64,000 nt of DNA from Betaproteobacteria bacterium. Its GTDB lineage: Bacteria; Pseudomonadota; Gammaproteobacteria; Burkholderiales; Rhodocyclaceae. Below the pieces are notes generated by a model, which saw only the letters and a list, made by a program, of their open reading frames with translations, was not told where the DNA came from and ran no database searches. The position numbers and the translations under genes were made by a program. Below, in pieces: positions 25,859-34,146 of this stretch; position 1 is the stretch's first letter; each line of letters begins with the position of its first letter. The DNA lies in the NCBI GenBank assembly GCA_016709965.1, contig JADJLT010000001.1, positions 1,757,001 through 1,821,000 of the forward strand. The letters run 5' to 3'.

Positions 25859-26497
25859 TTATTTTCCCTGCATGTTACCCCAAAGCAACTTGTGCAGTTG
25901 AAGCTGGAAACGGACATCGAGCCCGTCCTGGAGTATCCATTCAGCCAGCGATTGCGGCTCGATCAAGCCCTGGGCTGGCGAAAAAAGGACCGAGCAAATC
26001 CGGGCAAGCTGGCGTTCGCGCAACACGTCCCGCGCCCACTCGTAATCGCTGCGCGAAGCAATGACAATCTTGAGTTCGTCACGTCGATTGAGTACCGCCA
26101 GGTTTTCCCAGCGGTTCCTGGCGGATTCGCCTGAATCGGGCGCTTTCAGATCCATGATCCGCGCGACACGCGCGTCGACATCCGCCACGTCAATCGCACC
26201 AGAGGTTTCCAGCGAAACGTCGTAGCCGGCATCACACAGCGCCGTCAGCAACGGCAGGCAATCCTTCTGCGACAACGGTTCGCCACCGGTCACGCAAACC
26301 TGGCGGGCCGGATATTTGCCGACCTCGGCGAGCACCGATTCAATGCTCGCCGGCTCGCCCCCGGTAAAACTGTAGGTGGTGTCACACCACGTACAACGCA
26401 ACGGGCAACCAGTCAGGCGGACAAACACGGTCGGCAACCCCGCGCGCGATGCCTCGCCCTGCAGGGAGTAAAAAATCTCGGTAAGGCGTAGGGCCAA
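25859..26497 (-). CDS. queE: 7-carboxy-7-deazaguanine synthase QueE (radical SAM)
   Basis: Radical SAM ring-contraction enzyme of queuosine synthesis, 212 aa. The cluster-binding motif is in GCPLRCTWCDTTYSFTGGEP (about residues 30-49), in the short-spaced form used by QueE, preceded by EIFYSLQGEASRAGLPTVFV and followed by VCVTGGEPLSQKDCLPLL. It begins one base after the cpoB stop, so it is transcribed with the tol-pal genes. Confidence 0.95.
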   Translation of the reverse strand: MALRLTEIFYSLQGEASRAGLPTVFVRLTGCPLRCTWCDTTYSFTGGEPASIESVLAEVGKYPARQVCVTGGEPLSQKDCLPLLTALCDAGYDVSLETSGAIDVADVDARVARIMDLKAPDSGESARNRWENLAVLNRRDELKIVIASRSDYEWARDVLRERQLARICSVLFSPAQGLIEPQSLAEWILQDGLDVRFQLQLHKLLWGNMQGK

Positions 26498-27238
26498 TTA
26501 TTTCTTCTTCAATCGCTGGCGAGCTGTTTCAGCAGCAGGCGCACTCGGGTATTTGGCAAGCACCGTTTCCAGCGAATGTTTGGCGCCCTTCGAATTACCC
26601 ATTTCCTGCTGGCAGGTAGCAATTGCCAGCCAGGCATCCGGCGCTTTCTGGCTCTCGGCATACTTCGTAGTGACGACGCTTTGCGCCTCGATGGCACGCT
26701 TGCAGTCGCGCTGGGCGTACCAGGCATTACCCAGCCAGTACTGGGCGTTGGGCGCCAGCGAACTGTCCGGATATTTCTGGACGAAGCCGCCAAAACTGGT
26801 CGCTGCTTCCTTGTACTTGCCTGCCTTGAACTGGTTCAGGGCTGCTTCGTAGTCCTGATTTTCCCGGGCCGGATCAATCGCCGGTTTCGAATTTGGCGAA
26901 TTTTCCGGGTTGACCGCAGCACTCGAGCTAGCGGCCGTCTCAAACTTGCGCAGGCGAGTGTCAAGATCGAGATAGAAATCCTGCTGGCGTTTTTTGGCGG
27001 TGTCCAGCTCGTAATTGAGCGTTTCGATCTGACCCCGCAGGCGGGCAATCTCTTCAACCTGGCGCTGGATCTGGCCTGCCAGATCCAGCTGTGCCTTGGC
27101 CTGCTGGTCGAATCGCGCCTCTGTCTTGATCCTCAGATCAGTCACCTGGCGGCGCGCTTCTTCGTCGTCAAAAACACCGGCGTGGGCCTGAACGGCCCCT
27201 AGCGCGGCGATCAGAAGTGCGATTCGAACCGGGCGCAT
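26498..27238 (-). CDS. cpoB: Cell division coordinator CpoB (YbgF)
   Basis: Periplasmic TolA-associated protein that coordinates peptidoglycan synthesis with outer membrane constriction, 246 aa. It has a signal peptide (ending VQAHA), a trimerising coiled coil (about residues 35-100), a flexible linker and C-terminal TPRs (for example YEAALNQFKAGKYKEAATSF and YPDSSLAPNAQYWLGNAWY). The linker AAVNPENSPNSKPAIDP is a translated copy of the dispersed repeat (26884-26920), in the same reading frame as in selO. It lies at the 3' end of the tol-pal cluster, 5 bp after pal. Confidence 0.93.
   Translation of the reverse strand: MRPVRIALLIAALGAVQAHAGVFDDEEARRQVTDLRIKTEARFDQQAKAQLDLAGQIQRQVEEIARLRGQIETLNYELDTAKKRQQDFYLDLDTRLRKFETAASSSAAVNPENSPNSKPAIDPARENQDYEAALNQFKAGKYKEAATSFGGFVQKYPDSSLAPNAQYWLGNAWYAQRDCKRAIEAQSVVTTKYAESQKAPDAWLAIATCQQEMGNSKGAKHSLETVLAKYPSAPAAETARQRLKKK
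26884..26920 (-). repeat. Dispersed A-tract repeat, copy 6 (inside cpoB)
   Basis: Minus strand: GCTGCGGTCAACCCGGAAAA, then TTCGCCAAATTCGAAAC. Encodes AAVNPENSPNSKP in the linker of CpoB. Confidence 0.85.
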
Positions 27239-27243
27239 GATGC

Positions 27244-27789
27244 TTAGAACTCGCCGCGGCCGTCAGCAGCCTTGTAAAGGATATCGGCACGGCGGTTTTC
27301 AGACCAGGCAGCTTCGTCGTGACCGGCGTTCTTCGGCTTTTCTTCGCCGAGGCTGACCGATTCAATCTGGGCTTCCTGAACGCCGAGCAGGCTGAGCGAA
27401 CGCTTGACGGCTTCGGCCCGCTTCTGGCCGAGCGACAGGTTGTATTCGCGGCTGCCACGCTCGTCGGTATTACCCTGGATCAGCACTTTGAAGCCCTTGT
27501 TGGCGACCAGATACTTGGCGTGCGCGGCGACCAGATCCTTGTAATCATCACGAACTTCATACTTGTCGAGATCAAAGTAGATGCTGCGTTGCGACAGCTT
27601 GCTGGACGGATCGGTCAGTTCGCGCGGCAAGCCGCTGGCATCAAGACCACCGGCCTTGACCGGGGCGACGCCCGTGGTAGCACCACTACGGGATTCGACC
27701 GGGGCGCCATTGCTGTCTTCCGGCAGCGGGGTGGTGGAACAGGCAGCCAGCAAGGCAGACAGCAGGGCGGGTATCAGCAGTTTTTTCAC
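27244..27789 (-). CDS. pal: Peptidoglycan-associated lipoprotein Pal
   Basis: Outer membrane lipoprotein of 181 aa. The lipobox LLAAC puts the acylated Cys at about residue 17. A Ser/Gly/Pro-rich linker is followed by an OmpA-like domain with IYFDLDKYEVRDDYKDL and the peptidoglycan-binding motif GNTDERGSREYNLSLGQKRA. It anchors the outer membrane to peptidoglycan and is recycled by TolB. Confidence 0.96.
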   Translation of the reverse strand: MKKLLIPALLSALLAACSTTPLPEDSNGAPVESRSGATTGVAPVKAGGLDASGLPRELTDPSSKLSQRSIYFDLDKYEVRDDYKDLVAAHAKYLVANKGFKVLIQGNTDERGSREYNLSLGQKRAEAVKRSLSLLGVQEAQIESVSLGEEKPKNAGHDEAAWSENRRADILYKAADGRGEF

Positions 27790-27813
27790 AAAGTTCTCCG
27801 ATGGATAAGTGGA

Positions 27814-29100
27814 TTATTGGTAGTACGGGCCCCAGGCCGGTTCCCGGACATCGCCGGCAGCCACCGAGAGGCGTTGTTTGATCCTGCCATCGCTGGAGAC
27901 AGCCGATAGTACGCCGCGCCCGCCGACTTCAGTAGCGATCAGGATCATGCGGCTATTCGGGGCGAAACTGGGAGATTCGTCCTTGTTGGAATCACTCAGC
28001 ACCTGGACTTGGCGGCTGGCCAGATCCATGACTGCGAGCTGGAAGCGGCCTTCGCGGCGGCTGATGAATGCGATGCTCTTGCCATCCGGCGACGGCCGCG
28101 GCGAGACATTGTAGCTACCTTCGAAGGTGACGCGTCGGACCTCACCGCCGCTGGCGCCAATCTGATAAATCTGCGGGCTACCGCCACGATCCGAGGTGAA
28201 ATAGATGGTTCCCCCATCCGCCGAATAACGCGGCTCGGTATCAATGCCGGAGGATTGAGTGATGCGCTGCAGGCCACTACCATCTGCATTGACCGAGTAG
28301 AGCTGCGAAAATCCGTCCTTGGATAGCACAACCGCCAGCTTGCGACCATCAGGTGACCAGCCCGGCGCCGAGTTGGAGCCCTTGAAATTGGCCACAATGT
28401 GACGCTGCCCGGACGACAATGAATGGACATAGACCACCGGCTTCTTCTTCTCGAAGGAAACGTAGGCCAGGCGGCCGCCATCAGGCGACCAGACCGGCGA
28501 AATGATCGGCTCGGAGGAGGTCAGCGCCGTCGCTGCATTCTGACCATCCGAATCGGCGATCTGCAGCAGGAATTGGCCACGCGACTTCACGACATAGGCG
28601 ATGCGCGTCGAGAAGACGCCTTTTTCGCCGGTCAGCTTTTCATAGATGAAATCGGCAATGCGATGGCCGGCAGCTCGCAACTGGACGTTGCTGGTGACAT
28701 AAGCGGCGCCACCCAGCGACACTGCCTTCTGCGTGTCGTACAGGCGGAAACGGGCTTCCATACGGCCATCGGCACTGCGTCCGATACTGCCGGCAGCCAG
28801 CGCATCAGCACCCTTGCCTTTCCAGTCGGCGTAATTGACAGGTGCGCTTTCGTCAAAGGCCTGGCCGCCATTGTCGATCAGCTTGAACAGACCGCTACGT
28901 TCAAGATCGGCGCGCACGGTGGTGGTTATCACGCGAGAAGCAGCCGGATCACCCGGAAAATCGACGATCGTCACCGGAATGCGGCTGGCGCCGGCACCGG
29001 TGATCTCGATGGAAAGCTGGGCGTAGGCCATTCCTGCGGTCAACAGGGAAAAAGCCAGAAAAATGCGACGGGAAATTCGGGACATTTCGTTCATTTTCAT
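27814..29100 (-). CDS. tolB: Tol-Pal system protein TolB
   Basis: Periplasmic beta-propeller of 428 aa. It has a signal peptide (ending MAYA), an N-terminal TolB_N domain, then repeated PD40 blades such as PVWSPDGGRLAYVSFEKKKP, PGWSPDGRKLAVVLSKDG and PRPSPDGKSIAFISRREG. It shuttles between Pal and TolA. It sits 16 bp after tolA and 24 bp before pal. Confidence 0.96.
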   Translation of the reverse strand: MKMNEMSRISRRIFLAFSLLTAGMAYAQLSIEITGAGASRIPVTIVDFPGDPAASRVITTTVRADLERSGLFKLIDNGGQAFDESAPVNYADWKGKGADALAAGSIGRSADGRMEARFRLYDTQKAVSLGGAAYVTSNVQLRAAGHRIADFIYEKLTGEKGVFSTRIAYVVKSRGQFLLQIADSDGQNAATALTSSEPIISPVWSPDGGRLAYVSFEKKKPVVYVHSLSSGQRHIVANFKGSNSAPGWSPDGRKLAVVLSKDGFSQLYSVNADGSGLQRITQSSGIDTEPRYSADGGTIYFTSDRGGSPQIYQIGASGGEVRRVTFEGSYNVSPRPSPDGKSIAFISRREGRFQLAVMDLASRQVQVLSDSNKDESPSFAPNSRMILIATEVGGRGVLSAVSSDGRIKQRLSVAAGDVREPAWGPYYQ

Positions 29101-29116
29101 AAGGATTCGCGCGATT

Positions 29117-29929
29117 TTACTCTTCTAACGGCTTGTATTTGATTTCCAGCTCCCGCTTAAATAGCGAGGGGTCATCCGGCTTGGGCAAGGGTGAGGATTT
29201 CCGGATAGCACGCTCGATCGCAGTATCCAGCGCCGGATTGCCACTGGAATGCTTGAGCCTGACGTTCAAAACTTCGCCAGTCGGCAACTGGCTGACTTCA
29301 AAAATTGCTTCCGGATTGCCTTGAATTGAAGGCGGCAAGACGATATTGCCGCGTACCTTGCCACGAATCTTGTTGGCGTAATCAGCCATTCCCCGCTTAT
29401 TCGACGATGCCCGCTGCTCCGCCTCTGCGGCGGCTGCATTGGCCATGTGTTGGGTACTCGGATTCGGACGAGGTTTCAGCTCCGCGGTTTCACGCGACAA
29501 TTCCTTGCTGAAATCCGGCACCTTGGGTGGCGGTTTGAGTTCCGGCTTTGGCTCGGGCTTCTTGGGCTCAGGCTTTTTCGGTTCCGGCTTGGGTGGCTCG
29601 GGTTTAGGTTCCGGTTTTTTCGGCTCCGGCTTTTTCTTTTCTTCCTTGATCGCAATATCCGGCTTTTTCAGCACAGGCTCGGGCTTCGGCTCAACACGTG
29701 GGATTGGCTTCGGTTCCGGTTTGACCTCGGGCGGTGGCGGCGGAGGCGGCGGTACATAAGTCGCCTGCTTTGGCGTCGCCGACCACAACTCGACCTCCAT
29801 CACCTCCGGGGGGCTACTCTTCCACTGCACCCCGAGAAACAGCGCGGCAATCAGCCCGACGTGCACCATCACGGTGAACGCCAATGCGTATTTCTTGCCA
29901 GGCTCTTCGCGTTTGTCGAGGATCATCAA
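29117..29929 (-). CDS. tolA: TolA, with a Pro/Lys/Glu-rich stalk
   Basis: Inner-membrane-anchored energiser of 270 aa. A single N-terminal helix (about residues 15-36) is followed by a stalk of about 85 residues built from PPPPP and KPEP/KKPEP repeats, then a C-terminal TolA domain (from about residue 165) with YANKIRGKVRGNIVLPPS and the family ending PLPKPDDPSLFKRELEIKYKP. The classical TolA stalk is an Ala/Lys/Glu-rich helix; this one is Pro-rich, as in TonB. Gene order shows it is TolA and not TonB. It lies 2 bp after tolR. Confidence 0.93.
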   Translation of the reverse strand: MMILDKREEPGKKYALAFTVMVHVGLIAALFLGVQWKSSPPEVMEVELWSATPKQATYVPPPPPPPPEVKPEPKPIPRVEPKPEPVLKKPDIAIKEEKKKPEPKKPEPKPEPPKPEPKKPEPKKPEPKPELKPPPKVPDFSKELSRETAELKPRPNPSTQHMANAAAAEAEQRASSNKRGMADYANKIRGKVRGNIVLPPSIQGNPEAIFEVSQLPTGEVLNVRLKHSSGNPALDTAIERAIRKSSPLPKPDDPSLFKRELEIKYKPLEE

Positions 29930-29931
29930 GG

Positions 29932-30333
29932 CTATTTGCTGGCGGTTTCCAAGCCGACCTTATCGAAGCCCATTCGCTTCACCTCGTCAAGAACCTCGAT
30001 GACGTTCTTGTACTGGGTTTCCTTGTCGCCGGCGATCAGAACTGCAATTTTTTCATCAGGCGCTTTCAAGGCATTCAGCTCACCCTTAAGTTCCTTGATG
30101 CCCTTTATTTTCCTGGCCTTGCCATTCACATCAAAGACCGACAACGCGCCTTCGCTGCCTACTTCCACCTTGATGTATTTCGGCGGCTTTTGTGGGGCGG
30201 TACCGGTGCTGGGCAAGTCAACCGATCCGGTAGTCATCATCGGCGTTGCGACCATGAAGATGACGAGCAAGACCAGCATGACGTCGATGTAGGGTACAAC
30301 GTTGATTTCACTTTTTAGACGACGCTGGCGCAT
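29932..30333 (-). CDS. tolR: TolR (ExbD family)
   Basis: Inner membrane subunit of the Tol motor, 133 aa. The helix INVVPYIDVMLVLLVIFMVA carries the proton-path Asp (about residue 17), followed by ATPMMTTGSVDLP and a periplasmic domain ending in DEVKRMGFDKVGLETASK. It is 3 bp after tolQ and 2 bp before tolA. Confidence 0.96.
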   Translation of the reverse strand: MRQRRLKSEINVVPYIDVMLVLLVIFMVATPMMTTGSVDLPSTGTAPQKPPKYIKVEVGSEGALSVFDVNGKARKIKGIKELKGELNALKAPDEKIAVLIAGDKETQYKNVIEVLDEVKRMGFDKVGLETASK

Positions 30334-30336
30334 GAC

Positions 30337-31014
30337 TTAACGCATCTGCCGTTGCAGAATGTTGGAAAACTCCTCCATGAACGACTCGTAGTGCGTGGCG
30401 AGGCGGTCGATGTCATGCGAGAAACGGTTGTAAGCGAGCACGGCCGGAATGGCAGCGAACAGGCCTATTGCGGTCGCGACCAACGCTTCGGCAATGCCAG
30501 GGGCGACCGAGGCGAGCGTGGCCTGACCGACATTCGAGAGGCCGCGGAAAGCGTGCATGATGCCCCAAACCGTGCCGAACAGGCCGATGTAAGGGCTGAC
30601 CGAGCCGACCGAGGCAAGGAACGAAAGGTGTGATTCGAGCGAATCCATCTCGCGCTGATAGGTCGCGCGCATGGCGCGGCGAGAGCCGTCGACGATGTCT
30701 TTGGAGTCGAGGTTCTTCTGGCCCTTGAGCTTGGTAAATTCACGGAAACCGGACTCGAAGATGCGTTCCATCGAGCCCGCGTGGTGACGATCATTCACCG
30801 CGCTGTTGAAGAGGTTGTTCAGATCACCACCAGACCAGAAATCACGCTCGAAAATCTCGGTCTTTTCGCGGGCCAGCTTGACCGTGATCAGCTTCATGAA
30901 AATGTAGTACCAAGACATGAAGGATACCCCTGCCAGCAATGCCATGACGGCTTGCACGACCGCGCTGGCCTGGAGAATCAGATGGAGGATGGACATATCC
31001 TGGGTGACGTTCAT
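30337..31014 (-). CDS. tolQ: TolQ (ExbB/MotA family)
   Basis: Stator-like subunit of the Tol motor, 225 aa, three membrane helices. The conserved region VSPYIGLFGTVWGIMHAFRG lies at about residue 138, followed by ASVAPGIAEALVATAIGLFA. The start overlaps the ybgC stop (ATGA). Confidence 0.96.
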   Translation of the reverse strand: MNVTQDMSILHLILQASAVVQAVMALLAGVSFMSWYYIFMKLITVKLAREKTEIFERDFWSGGDLNNLFNSAVNDRHHAGSMERIFESGFREFTKLKGQKNLDSKDIVDGSRRAMRATYQREMDSLESHLSFLASVGSVSPYIGLFGTVWGIMHAFRGLSNVGQATLASVAPGIAEALVATAIGLFAAIPAVLAYNRFSHDIDRLATHYESFMEEFSNILQRQMR

Positions 31015-31433
31015 TTCAGCGCTTCCAGTTTTTGATGCAGAAAATCGGGGATGGCAGACGGGGTCATGGTGGACATATTGACGCAGGCAATTTCGACGGT
31101 GCCGGTGACCAGCTCGACATCACCGCGACGGACATGCTGGCGGAAAACAACACGGACACGGGTCAGTTTTTCAACCTCAAGACCAACCACTAGCTCGTCA
31201 TCGAGCCTGGCCGGCTTCAAATACTCGCAGCTCGCCTTGCGTGCCACAAAGCCGATACCCGCCTCCGACGCCAACGCCGACTGGTCATGGCCGGCAAAGC
31301 GCATCCATTCGGTACGGCAACGTTCGAAGAACTTCAGGTAATTGGCGTAGTAAACGACGCCGCCAGCATCCGTATCCTCGTAATAAACTCGGACGGGAAT
31401 CGAAAAGGCATTGGGTTTCGGCTCGTATTTCAT
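31011..31433 (-). CDS. ybgC: Acyl-CoA thioesterase YbgC (4-hydroxybenzoyl-CoA thioesterase family)
   Basis: Hot-dog-fold thioesterase of 140 aa, first gene of the tol-pal operon. The start at ATG 31433 gives IPVRVYYEDTDAGGVVYYANY, whose Asp is the family's catalytic residue; the frame is open 57 codons further upstream but that part does not resemble the family. The 4-bp overlap with tolQ indicates coupling. Confidence 0.93.
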   Translation of the reverse strand: MKYEPKPNAFSIPVRVYYEDTDAGGVVYYANYLKFFERCRTEWMRFAGHDQSALASEAGIGFVARKASCEYLKPARLDDELVVGLEVEKLTRVRVVFRQHVRRGDVELVTGTVEIACVNMSTMTPSAIPDFLHQKLEALK

Positions 31434-31568
31434 CTTCACGATTTTACCTTGCAGCGCAACATCTTTTGTAACGTTCTGTCGCAAAGTTAAAGCCTTGCTC
31501 CACTCGCTACCCATAGCGCCCCGAGCCAAGCGGTGACACAGGTGTTCAACATCCGCCATAATCGCCCG

Positions 31569-33032
31569 ATGATCCGCCACGCTCATATAACTGACCGACG
31601 CCACTTGCTCCTGCTGCTTAGTGTCGTGCTCAGTGCCGGCTTTTTTGCCACCACACTGTTTGGTTACTTTGTCTCGAAAGCGGCCATCCGATCGGCGATC
31701 ATCGGCCAGGATCTGCCCTTGACGGCGAGCAACATCTATTCGGAAATACAGAAGGATTTGGTACGCCCCATCCTGATTTCATCAACCATGGCGCATGACA
31801 CCTTCCTCCGCGACTGGGTGCTAAAAGGCGAAAACAATGTCGCGGAAATGTCACGTTTCCTGGCCGAGGTCAAACAACGAAACGGGGCCTTCAGCAGCTT
31901 TTTTGTCTCGGACAAAAGCAGGATTTACTACACCGGCAACGGCATATTGAAGCGCGTCACCAAAGACGAAGCACGGGATGCCTGGTATTTCCGGGTTCGC
32001 AACCTGGAGGAAGGCTACGAGATCAATGTCGATACTGATATGGCCAATCTCGACGCACTAACCATCTTCGTTAACTACCGCGTATCGGATTTCAACGGCC
32101 AATATATCGGCGTCACCGGCATCGGCCTGACCGTGGATGCCGTGCGAAACCTGATTACGGAATACCAGAAGCGTTTCCGGCGCACTATTTATTTTGTTGA
32201 TCAGCGGGGACAGGTGGTCGTTTTTGGCAACCAGACAGGCATTCAGAGCGAATTACGTAGCCGGGCCGGCCTCGGGCCGCAGATCGACCACATCTTACAG
32301 GCGCGCTCCGGCACCTATCAGTTTACCGATGGCGACAGCCATGTGCTCAATGTCAATTACCTGCCCGAACTGAAGTGGTACCTGTTCGTCGAACAAAACG
32401 AGGATGTGGCACTAGCCGGCATTCGCCAGACGCTCTATATCAACCTCGCGATCAGTCTCGTGGTCACGTTGGTTGTCATTTTCCTGACCTATCTCAGCCT
32501 GGGTCGTTATCAGCGCAAGATTGAGGAAATGGCCTCGACGGACAAATTGACCGGCCTCCTCAACCGCCACGCCTTCGGTATCCTGATCGACAAGCTGATT
32601 GCCTCCTATCGCCGCGCTCCGCAGCCGATTACCGTGCTGCTCGCCGATATCGATCATTTCAAGCACATCAACGACCAGTTCGGACATCGGGTCGGCGACA
32701 TCGTGTTGGCCGGGGTGGCCAAACTACTCCAGGAAAACCTGCGCAAGGCCGATTTTGCCGTGCGCTGGGGCGGTGAGGAGTTTCTGGTGATATTGCGCGG
32801 CTGCACGATGGCCGAAGGCTTGGTAGTCGCCGAAAAAATTCGCAGCGAGATCGCCGAAAAGCAGATTTACGAGGCAGAACCGACGCTCCGCGTCACCATC
32901 AGCGTCGGCGTCAGTAATTTCGACGATAGCGAACCGATCGACCAGACCGTCAATCGCGCTGACATGGCGCTCTATATGGCCAAGGAGCGTGGTCGTAATC
33001 GCGTATGCCAGGTCGAGGAAAACAAGCCCTGA
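31569..33032 (+). CDS. Membrane diguanylate cyclase with Cache-type sensor domain
   Basis: Makes c-di-GMP from two GTP; 487 aa. Membrane helices near residues 12-34 and 290-312 bracket a periplasmic dCache-like domain (ARDAWYFRVRNLEEGYEINV; IGVTGIGLTVDAVRNLI). The GGDEF domain has the active motif RWGGEEFLV and, five residues ahead of it, the inhibitory-site RKAD (RxxD), so product inhibition is expected. The start at 31569 is a choice among weak sites; an ATG at 31533 would add 12 residues. It is divergent from ybgC-tolQ. Confidence 0.9.
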   Translation: MIRHAHITDRRHLLLLLSVVLSAGFFATTLFGYFVSKAAIRSAIIGQDLPLTASNIYSEIQKDLVRPILISSTMAHDTFLRDWVLKGENNVAEMSRFLAEVKQRNGAFSSFFVSDKSRIYYTGNGILKRVTKDEARDAWYFRVRNLEEGYEINVDTDMANLDALTIFVNYRVSDFNGQYIGVTGIGLTVDAVRNLITEYQKRFRRTIYFVDQRGQVVVFGNQTGIQSELRSRAGLGPQIDHILQARSGTYQFTDGDSHVLNVNYLPELKWYLFVEQNEDVALAGIRQTLYINLAISLVVTLVVIFLTYLSLGRYQRKIEEMASTDKLTGLLNRHAFGILIDKLIASYRRAPQPITVLLADIDHFKHINDQFGHRVGDIVLAGVAKLLQENLRKADFAVRWGGEEFLVILRGCTMAEGLVVAEKIRSEIAEKQIYEAEPTLRVTISVGVSNFDDSEPIDQTVNRADMALYMAKERGRNRVCQVEENKP

Positions 33033-33057
33033 GCCCTGAGCACAGGGCAAATGCGCC

Positions 33058-34146
33058 TCACTCCTCCGAAAGCAGATCCCGCACGATCGCGCCGGGCGGT
33101 TCGGCAAGGCCAAGGTGACGATAGACGGCCGGCGTCGCGATGCGGCCGCGCAGCGTGCGCTGCAGGTAGCCTTGCTGGATCAGATAGGGCTCAAGCACGT
33201 CTTCGATGGTGTCACGCGCTTCACCGATAGCTGCGGCGATGTTATCGACGCCAACCGGGCCGCCACCGAATTTGTCGATAATGGCGGAGAGCAGCTTACG
33301 GTCCATGACATCCAGTCCGGCCGGGTCGACGTCAAGCATGTGCAGCGCGGCATCGGCCACTTTTCGGGTGATATTGCCGTCGGCCTTGACCTCGGCATAG
33401 TCGCGAACGCGACGCAGCAGGCGGTTGGCGATACGCGGCGTGCCGCGCGAGCGCTTGGCGATTTCGAAGGCGCCCTCCGGATCTATCGGCGCGTTGAGCA
33501 GTGCGGCGGAGCGTGCAACGATGCTCTTCAACTCTTCAGCCGTATAGAACTCCAGCCGGGCGACGATACCGAAGCGGTCGCGTAGCGGGTTGGTCAGCAT
33601 GCCGGCGCGGGTCGTCGCCCCCACCAGCGTAAACGGCGGCAGATCCAGTTTCACCGAGCGCGCCGCCGGACCTTCGCCGATCATGATGTCGATCTGGAAG
33701 TCCTCCAGCGCCGGGTAGAGGATTTCCTCAACGACGGGGCTGAGGCGGTGGATTTCATCGATGAACAGCACATCGTGCGGTTCCAGATTGGTCAGAATGG
33801 CGGCGAGGTCACCGGCGCGTTCAAGCACCGGGCCGGAGGTCTGACGCAAATTGACGCCCATTTCGGCGGCAACGATATGAGCCAACGTGGTCTTGCCCAG
33901 GCCCGGCGGGCCGAATAGCAACACGTGGTCGAGCGATTCCTGACGATTGCGGGCAGCCTGAATGAAAATTTCCAGCTGTTCGCGAATCTTGACCTGACCG
34001 GTGTAGTCGGCCAGCCGCTTGGGACGCAGGGCGCGCTCCAGCGCCTCTTCCTGCGCCGATTTCGAATTTGGCGCAATTATCCGGTCGACCGCGGGACCCG
34101 CCTTTGTGGCCGTGGCCGCTGGTGTCAGCTTGTCGGTTTCGATCAT
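33058..34146 (-). CDS. ruvB: Holliday junction branch migration helicase RuvB
   Basis: AAA+ motor of the RuvAB complex, 362 aa. The start at ATG 34146 has GAGGAG 8 nt upstream and shares ATGA with the preceding permease stop. Walker A is FGPPGLGKTTLAH, Walker B is VLFIDEIHRLSP, sensor 1 is LVGATTRAGML, and the DNA-binding winged helix is at the C-terminus (LIQQGYLQRTLRGRIATPAV). The variable N-terminus contains AVDRIIAPNSKSAQEEA, a diverged in-frame copy of the dispersed repeat (34059-34095), before the conserved ALRPK. Confidence 0.96.
   Translation of the reverse strand: MIETDKLTPAATATKAGPAVDRIIAPNSKSAQEEALERALRPKRLADYTGQVKIREQLEIFIQAARNRQESLDHVLLFGPPGLGKTTLAHIVAAEMGVNLRQTSGPVLERAGDLAAILTNLEPHDVLFIDEIHRLSPVVEEILYPALEDFQIDIMIGEGPAARSVKLDLPPFTLVGATTRAGMLTNPLRDRFGIVARLEFYTAEELKSIVARSAALLNAPIDPEGAFEIAKRSRGTPRIANRLLRRVRDYAEVKADGNITRKVADAALHMLDVDPAGLDVMDRKLLSAIIDKFGGGPVGVDNIAAAIGEARDTIEDVLEPYLIQQGYLQRTLRGRIATPAVYRHLGLAEPPGAIVRDLLSEE
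34059..34095 (-). repeat. Dispersed A-tract repeat, copy 7 (inside ruvB, diverged)
   Basis: Minus strand: CCCGCGGTCGACCGGATAAT, then TGCGCCAAATTCGAAAT. One core change (A to G). Encodes AVDRIIAPNSKS. Confidence 0.65.
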
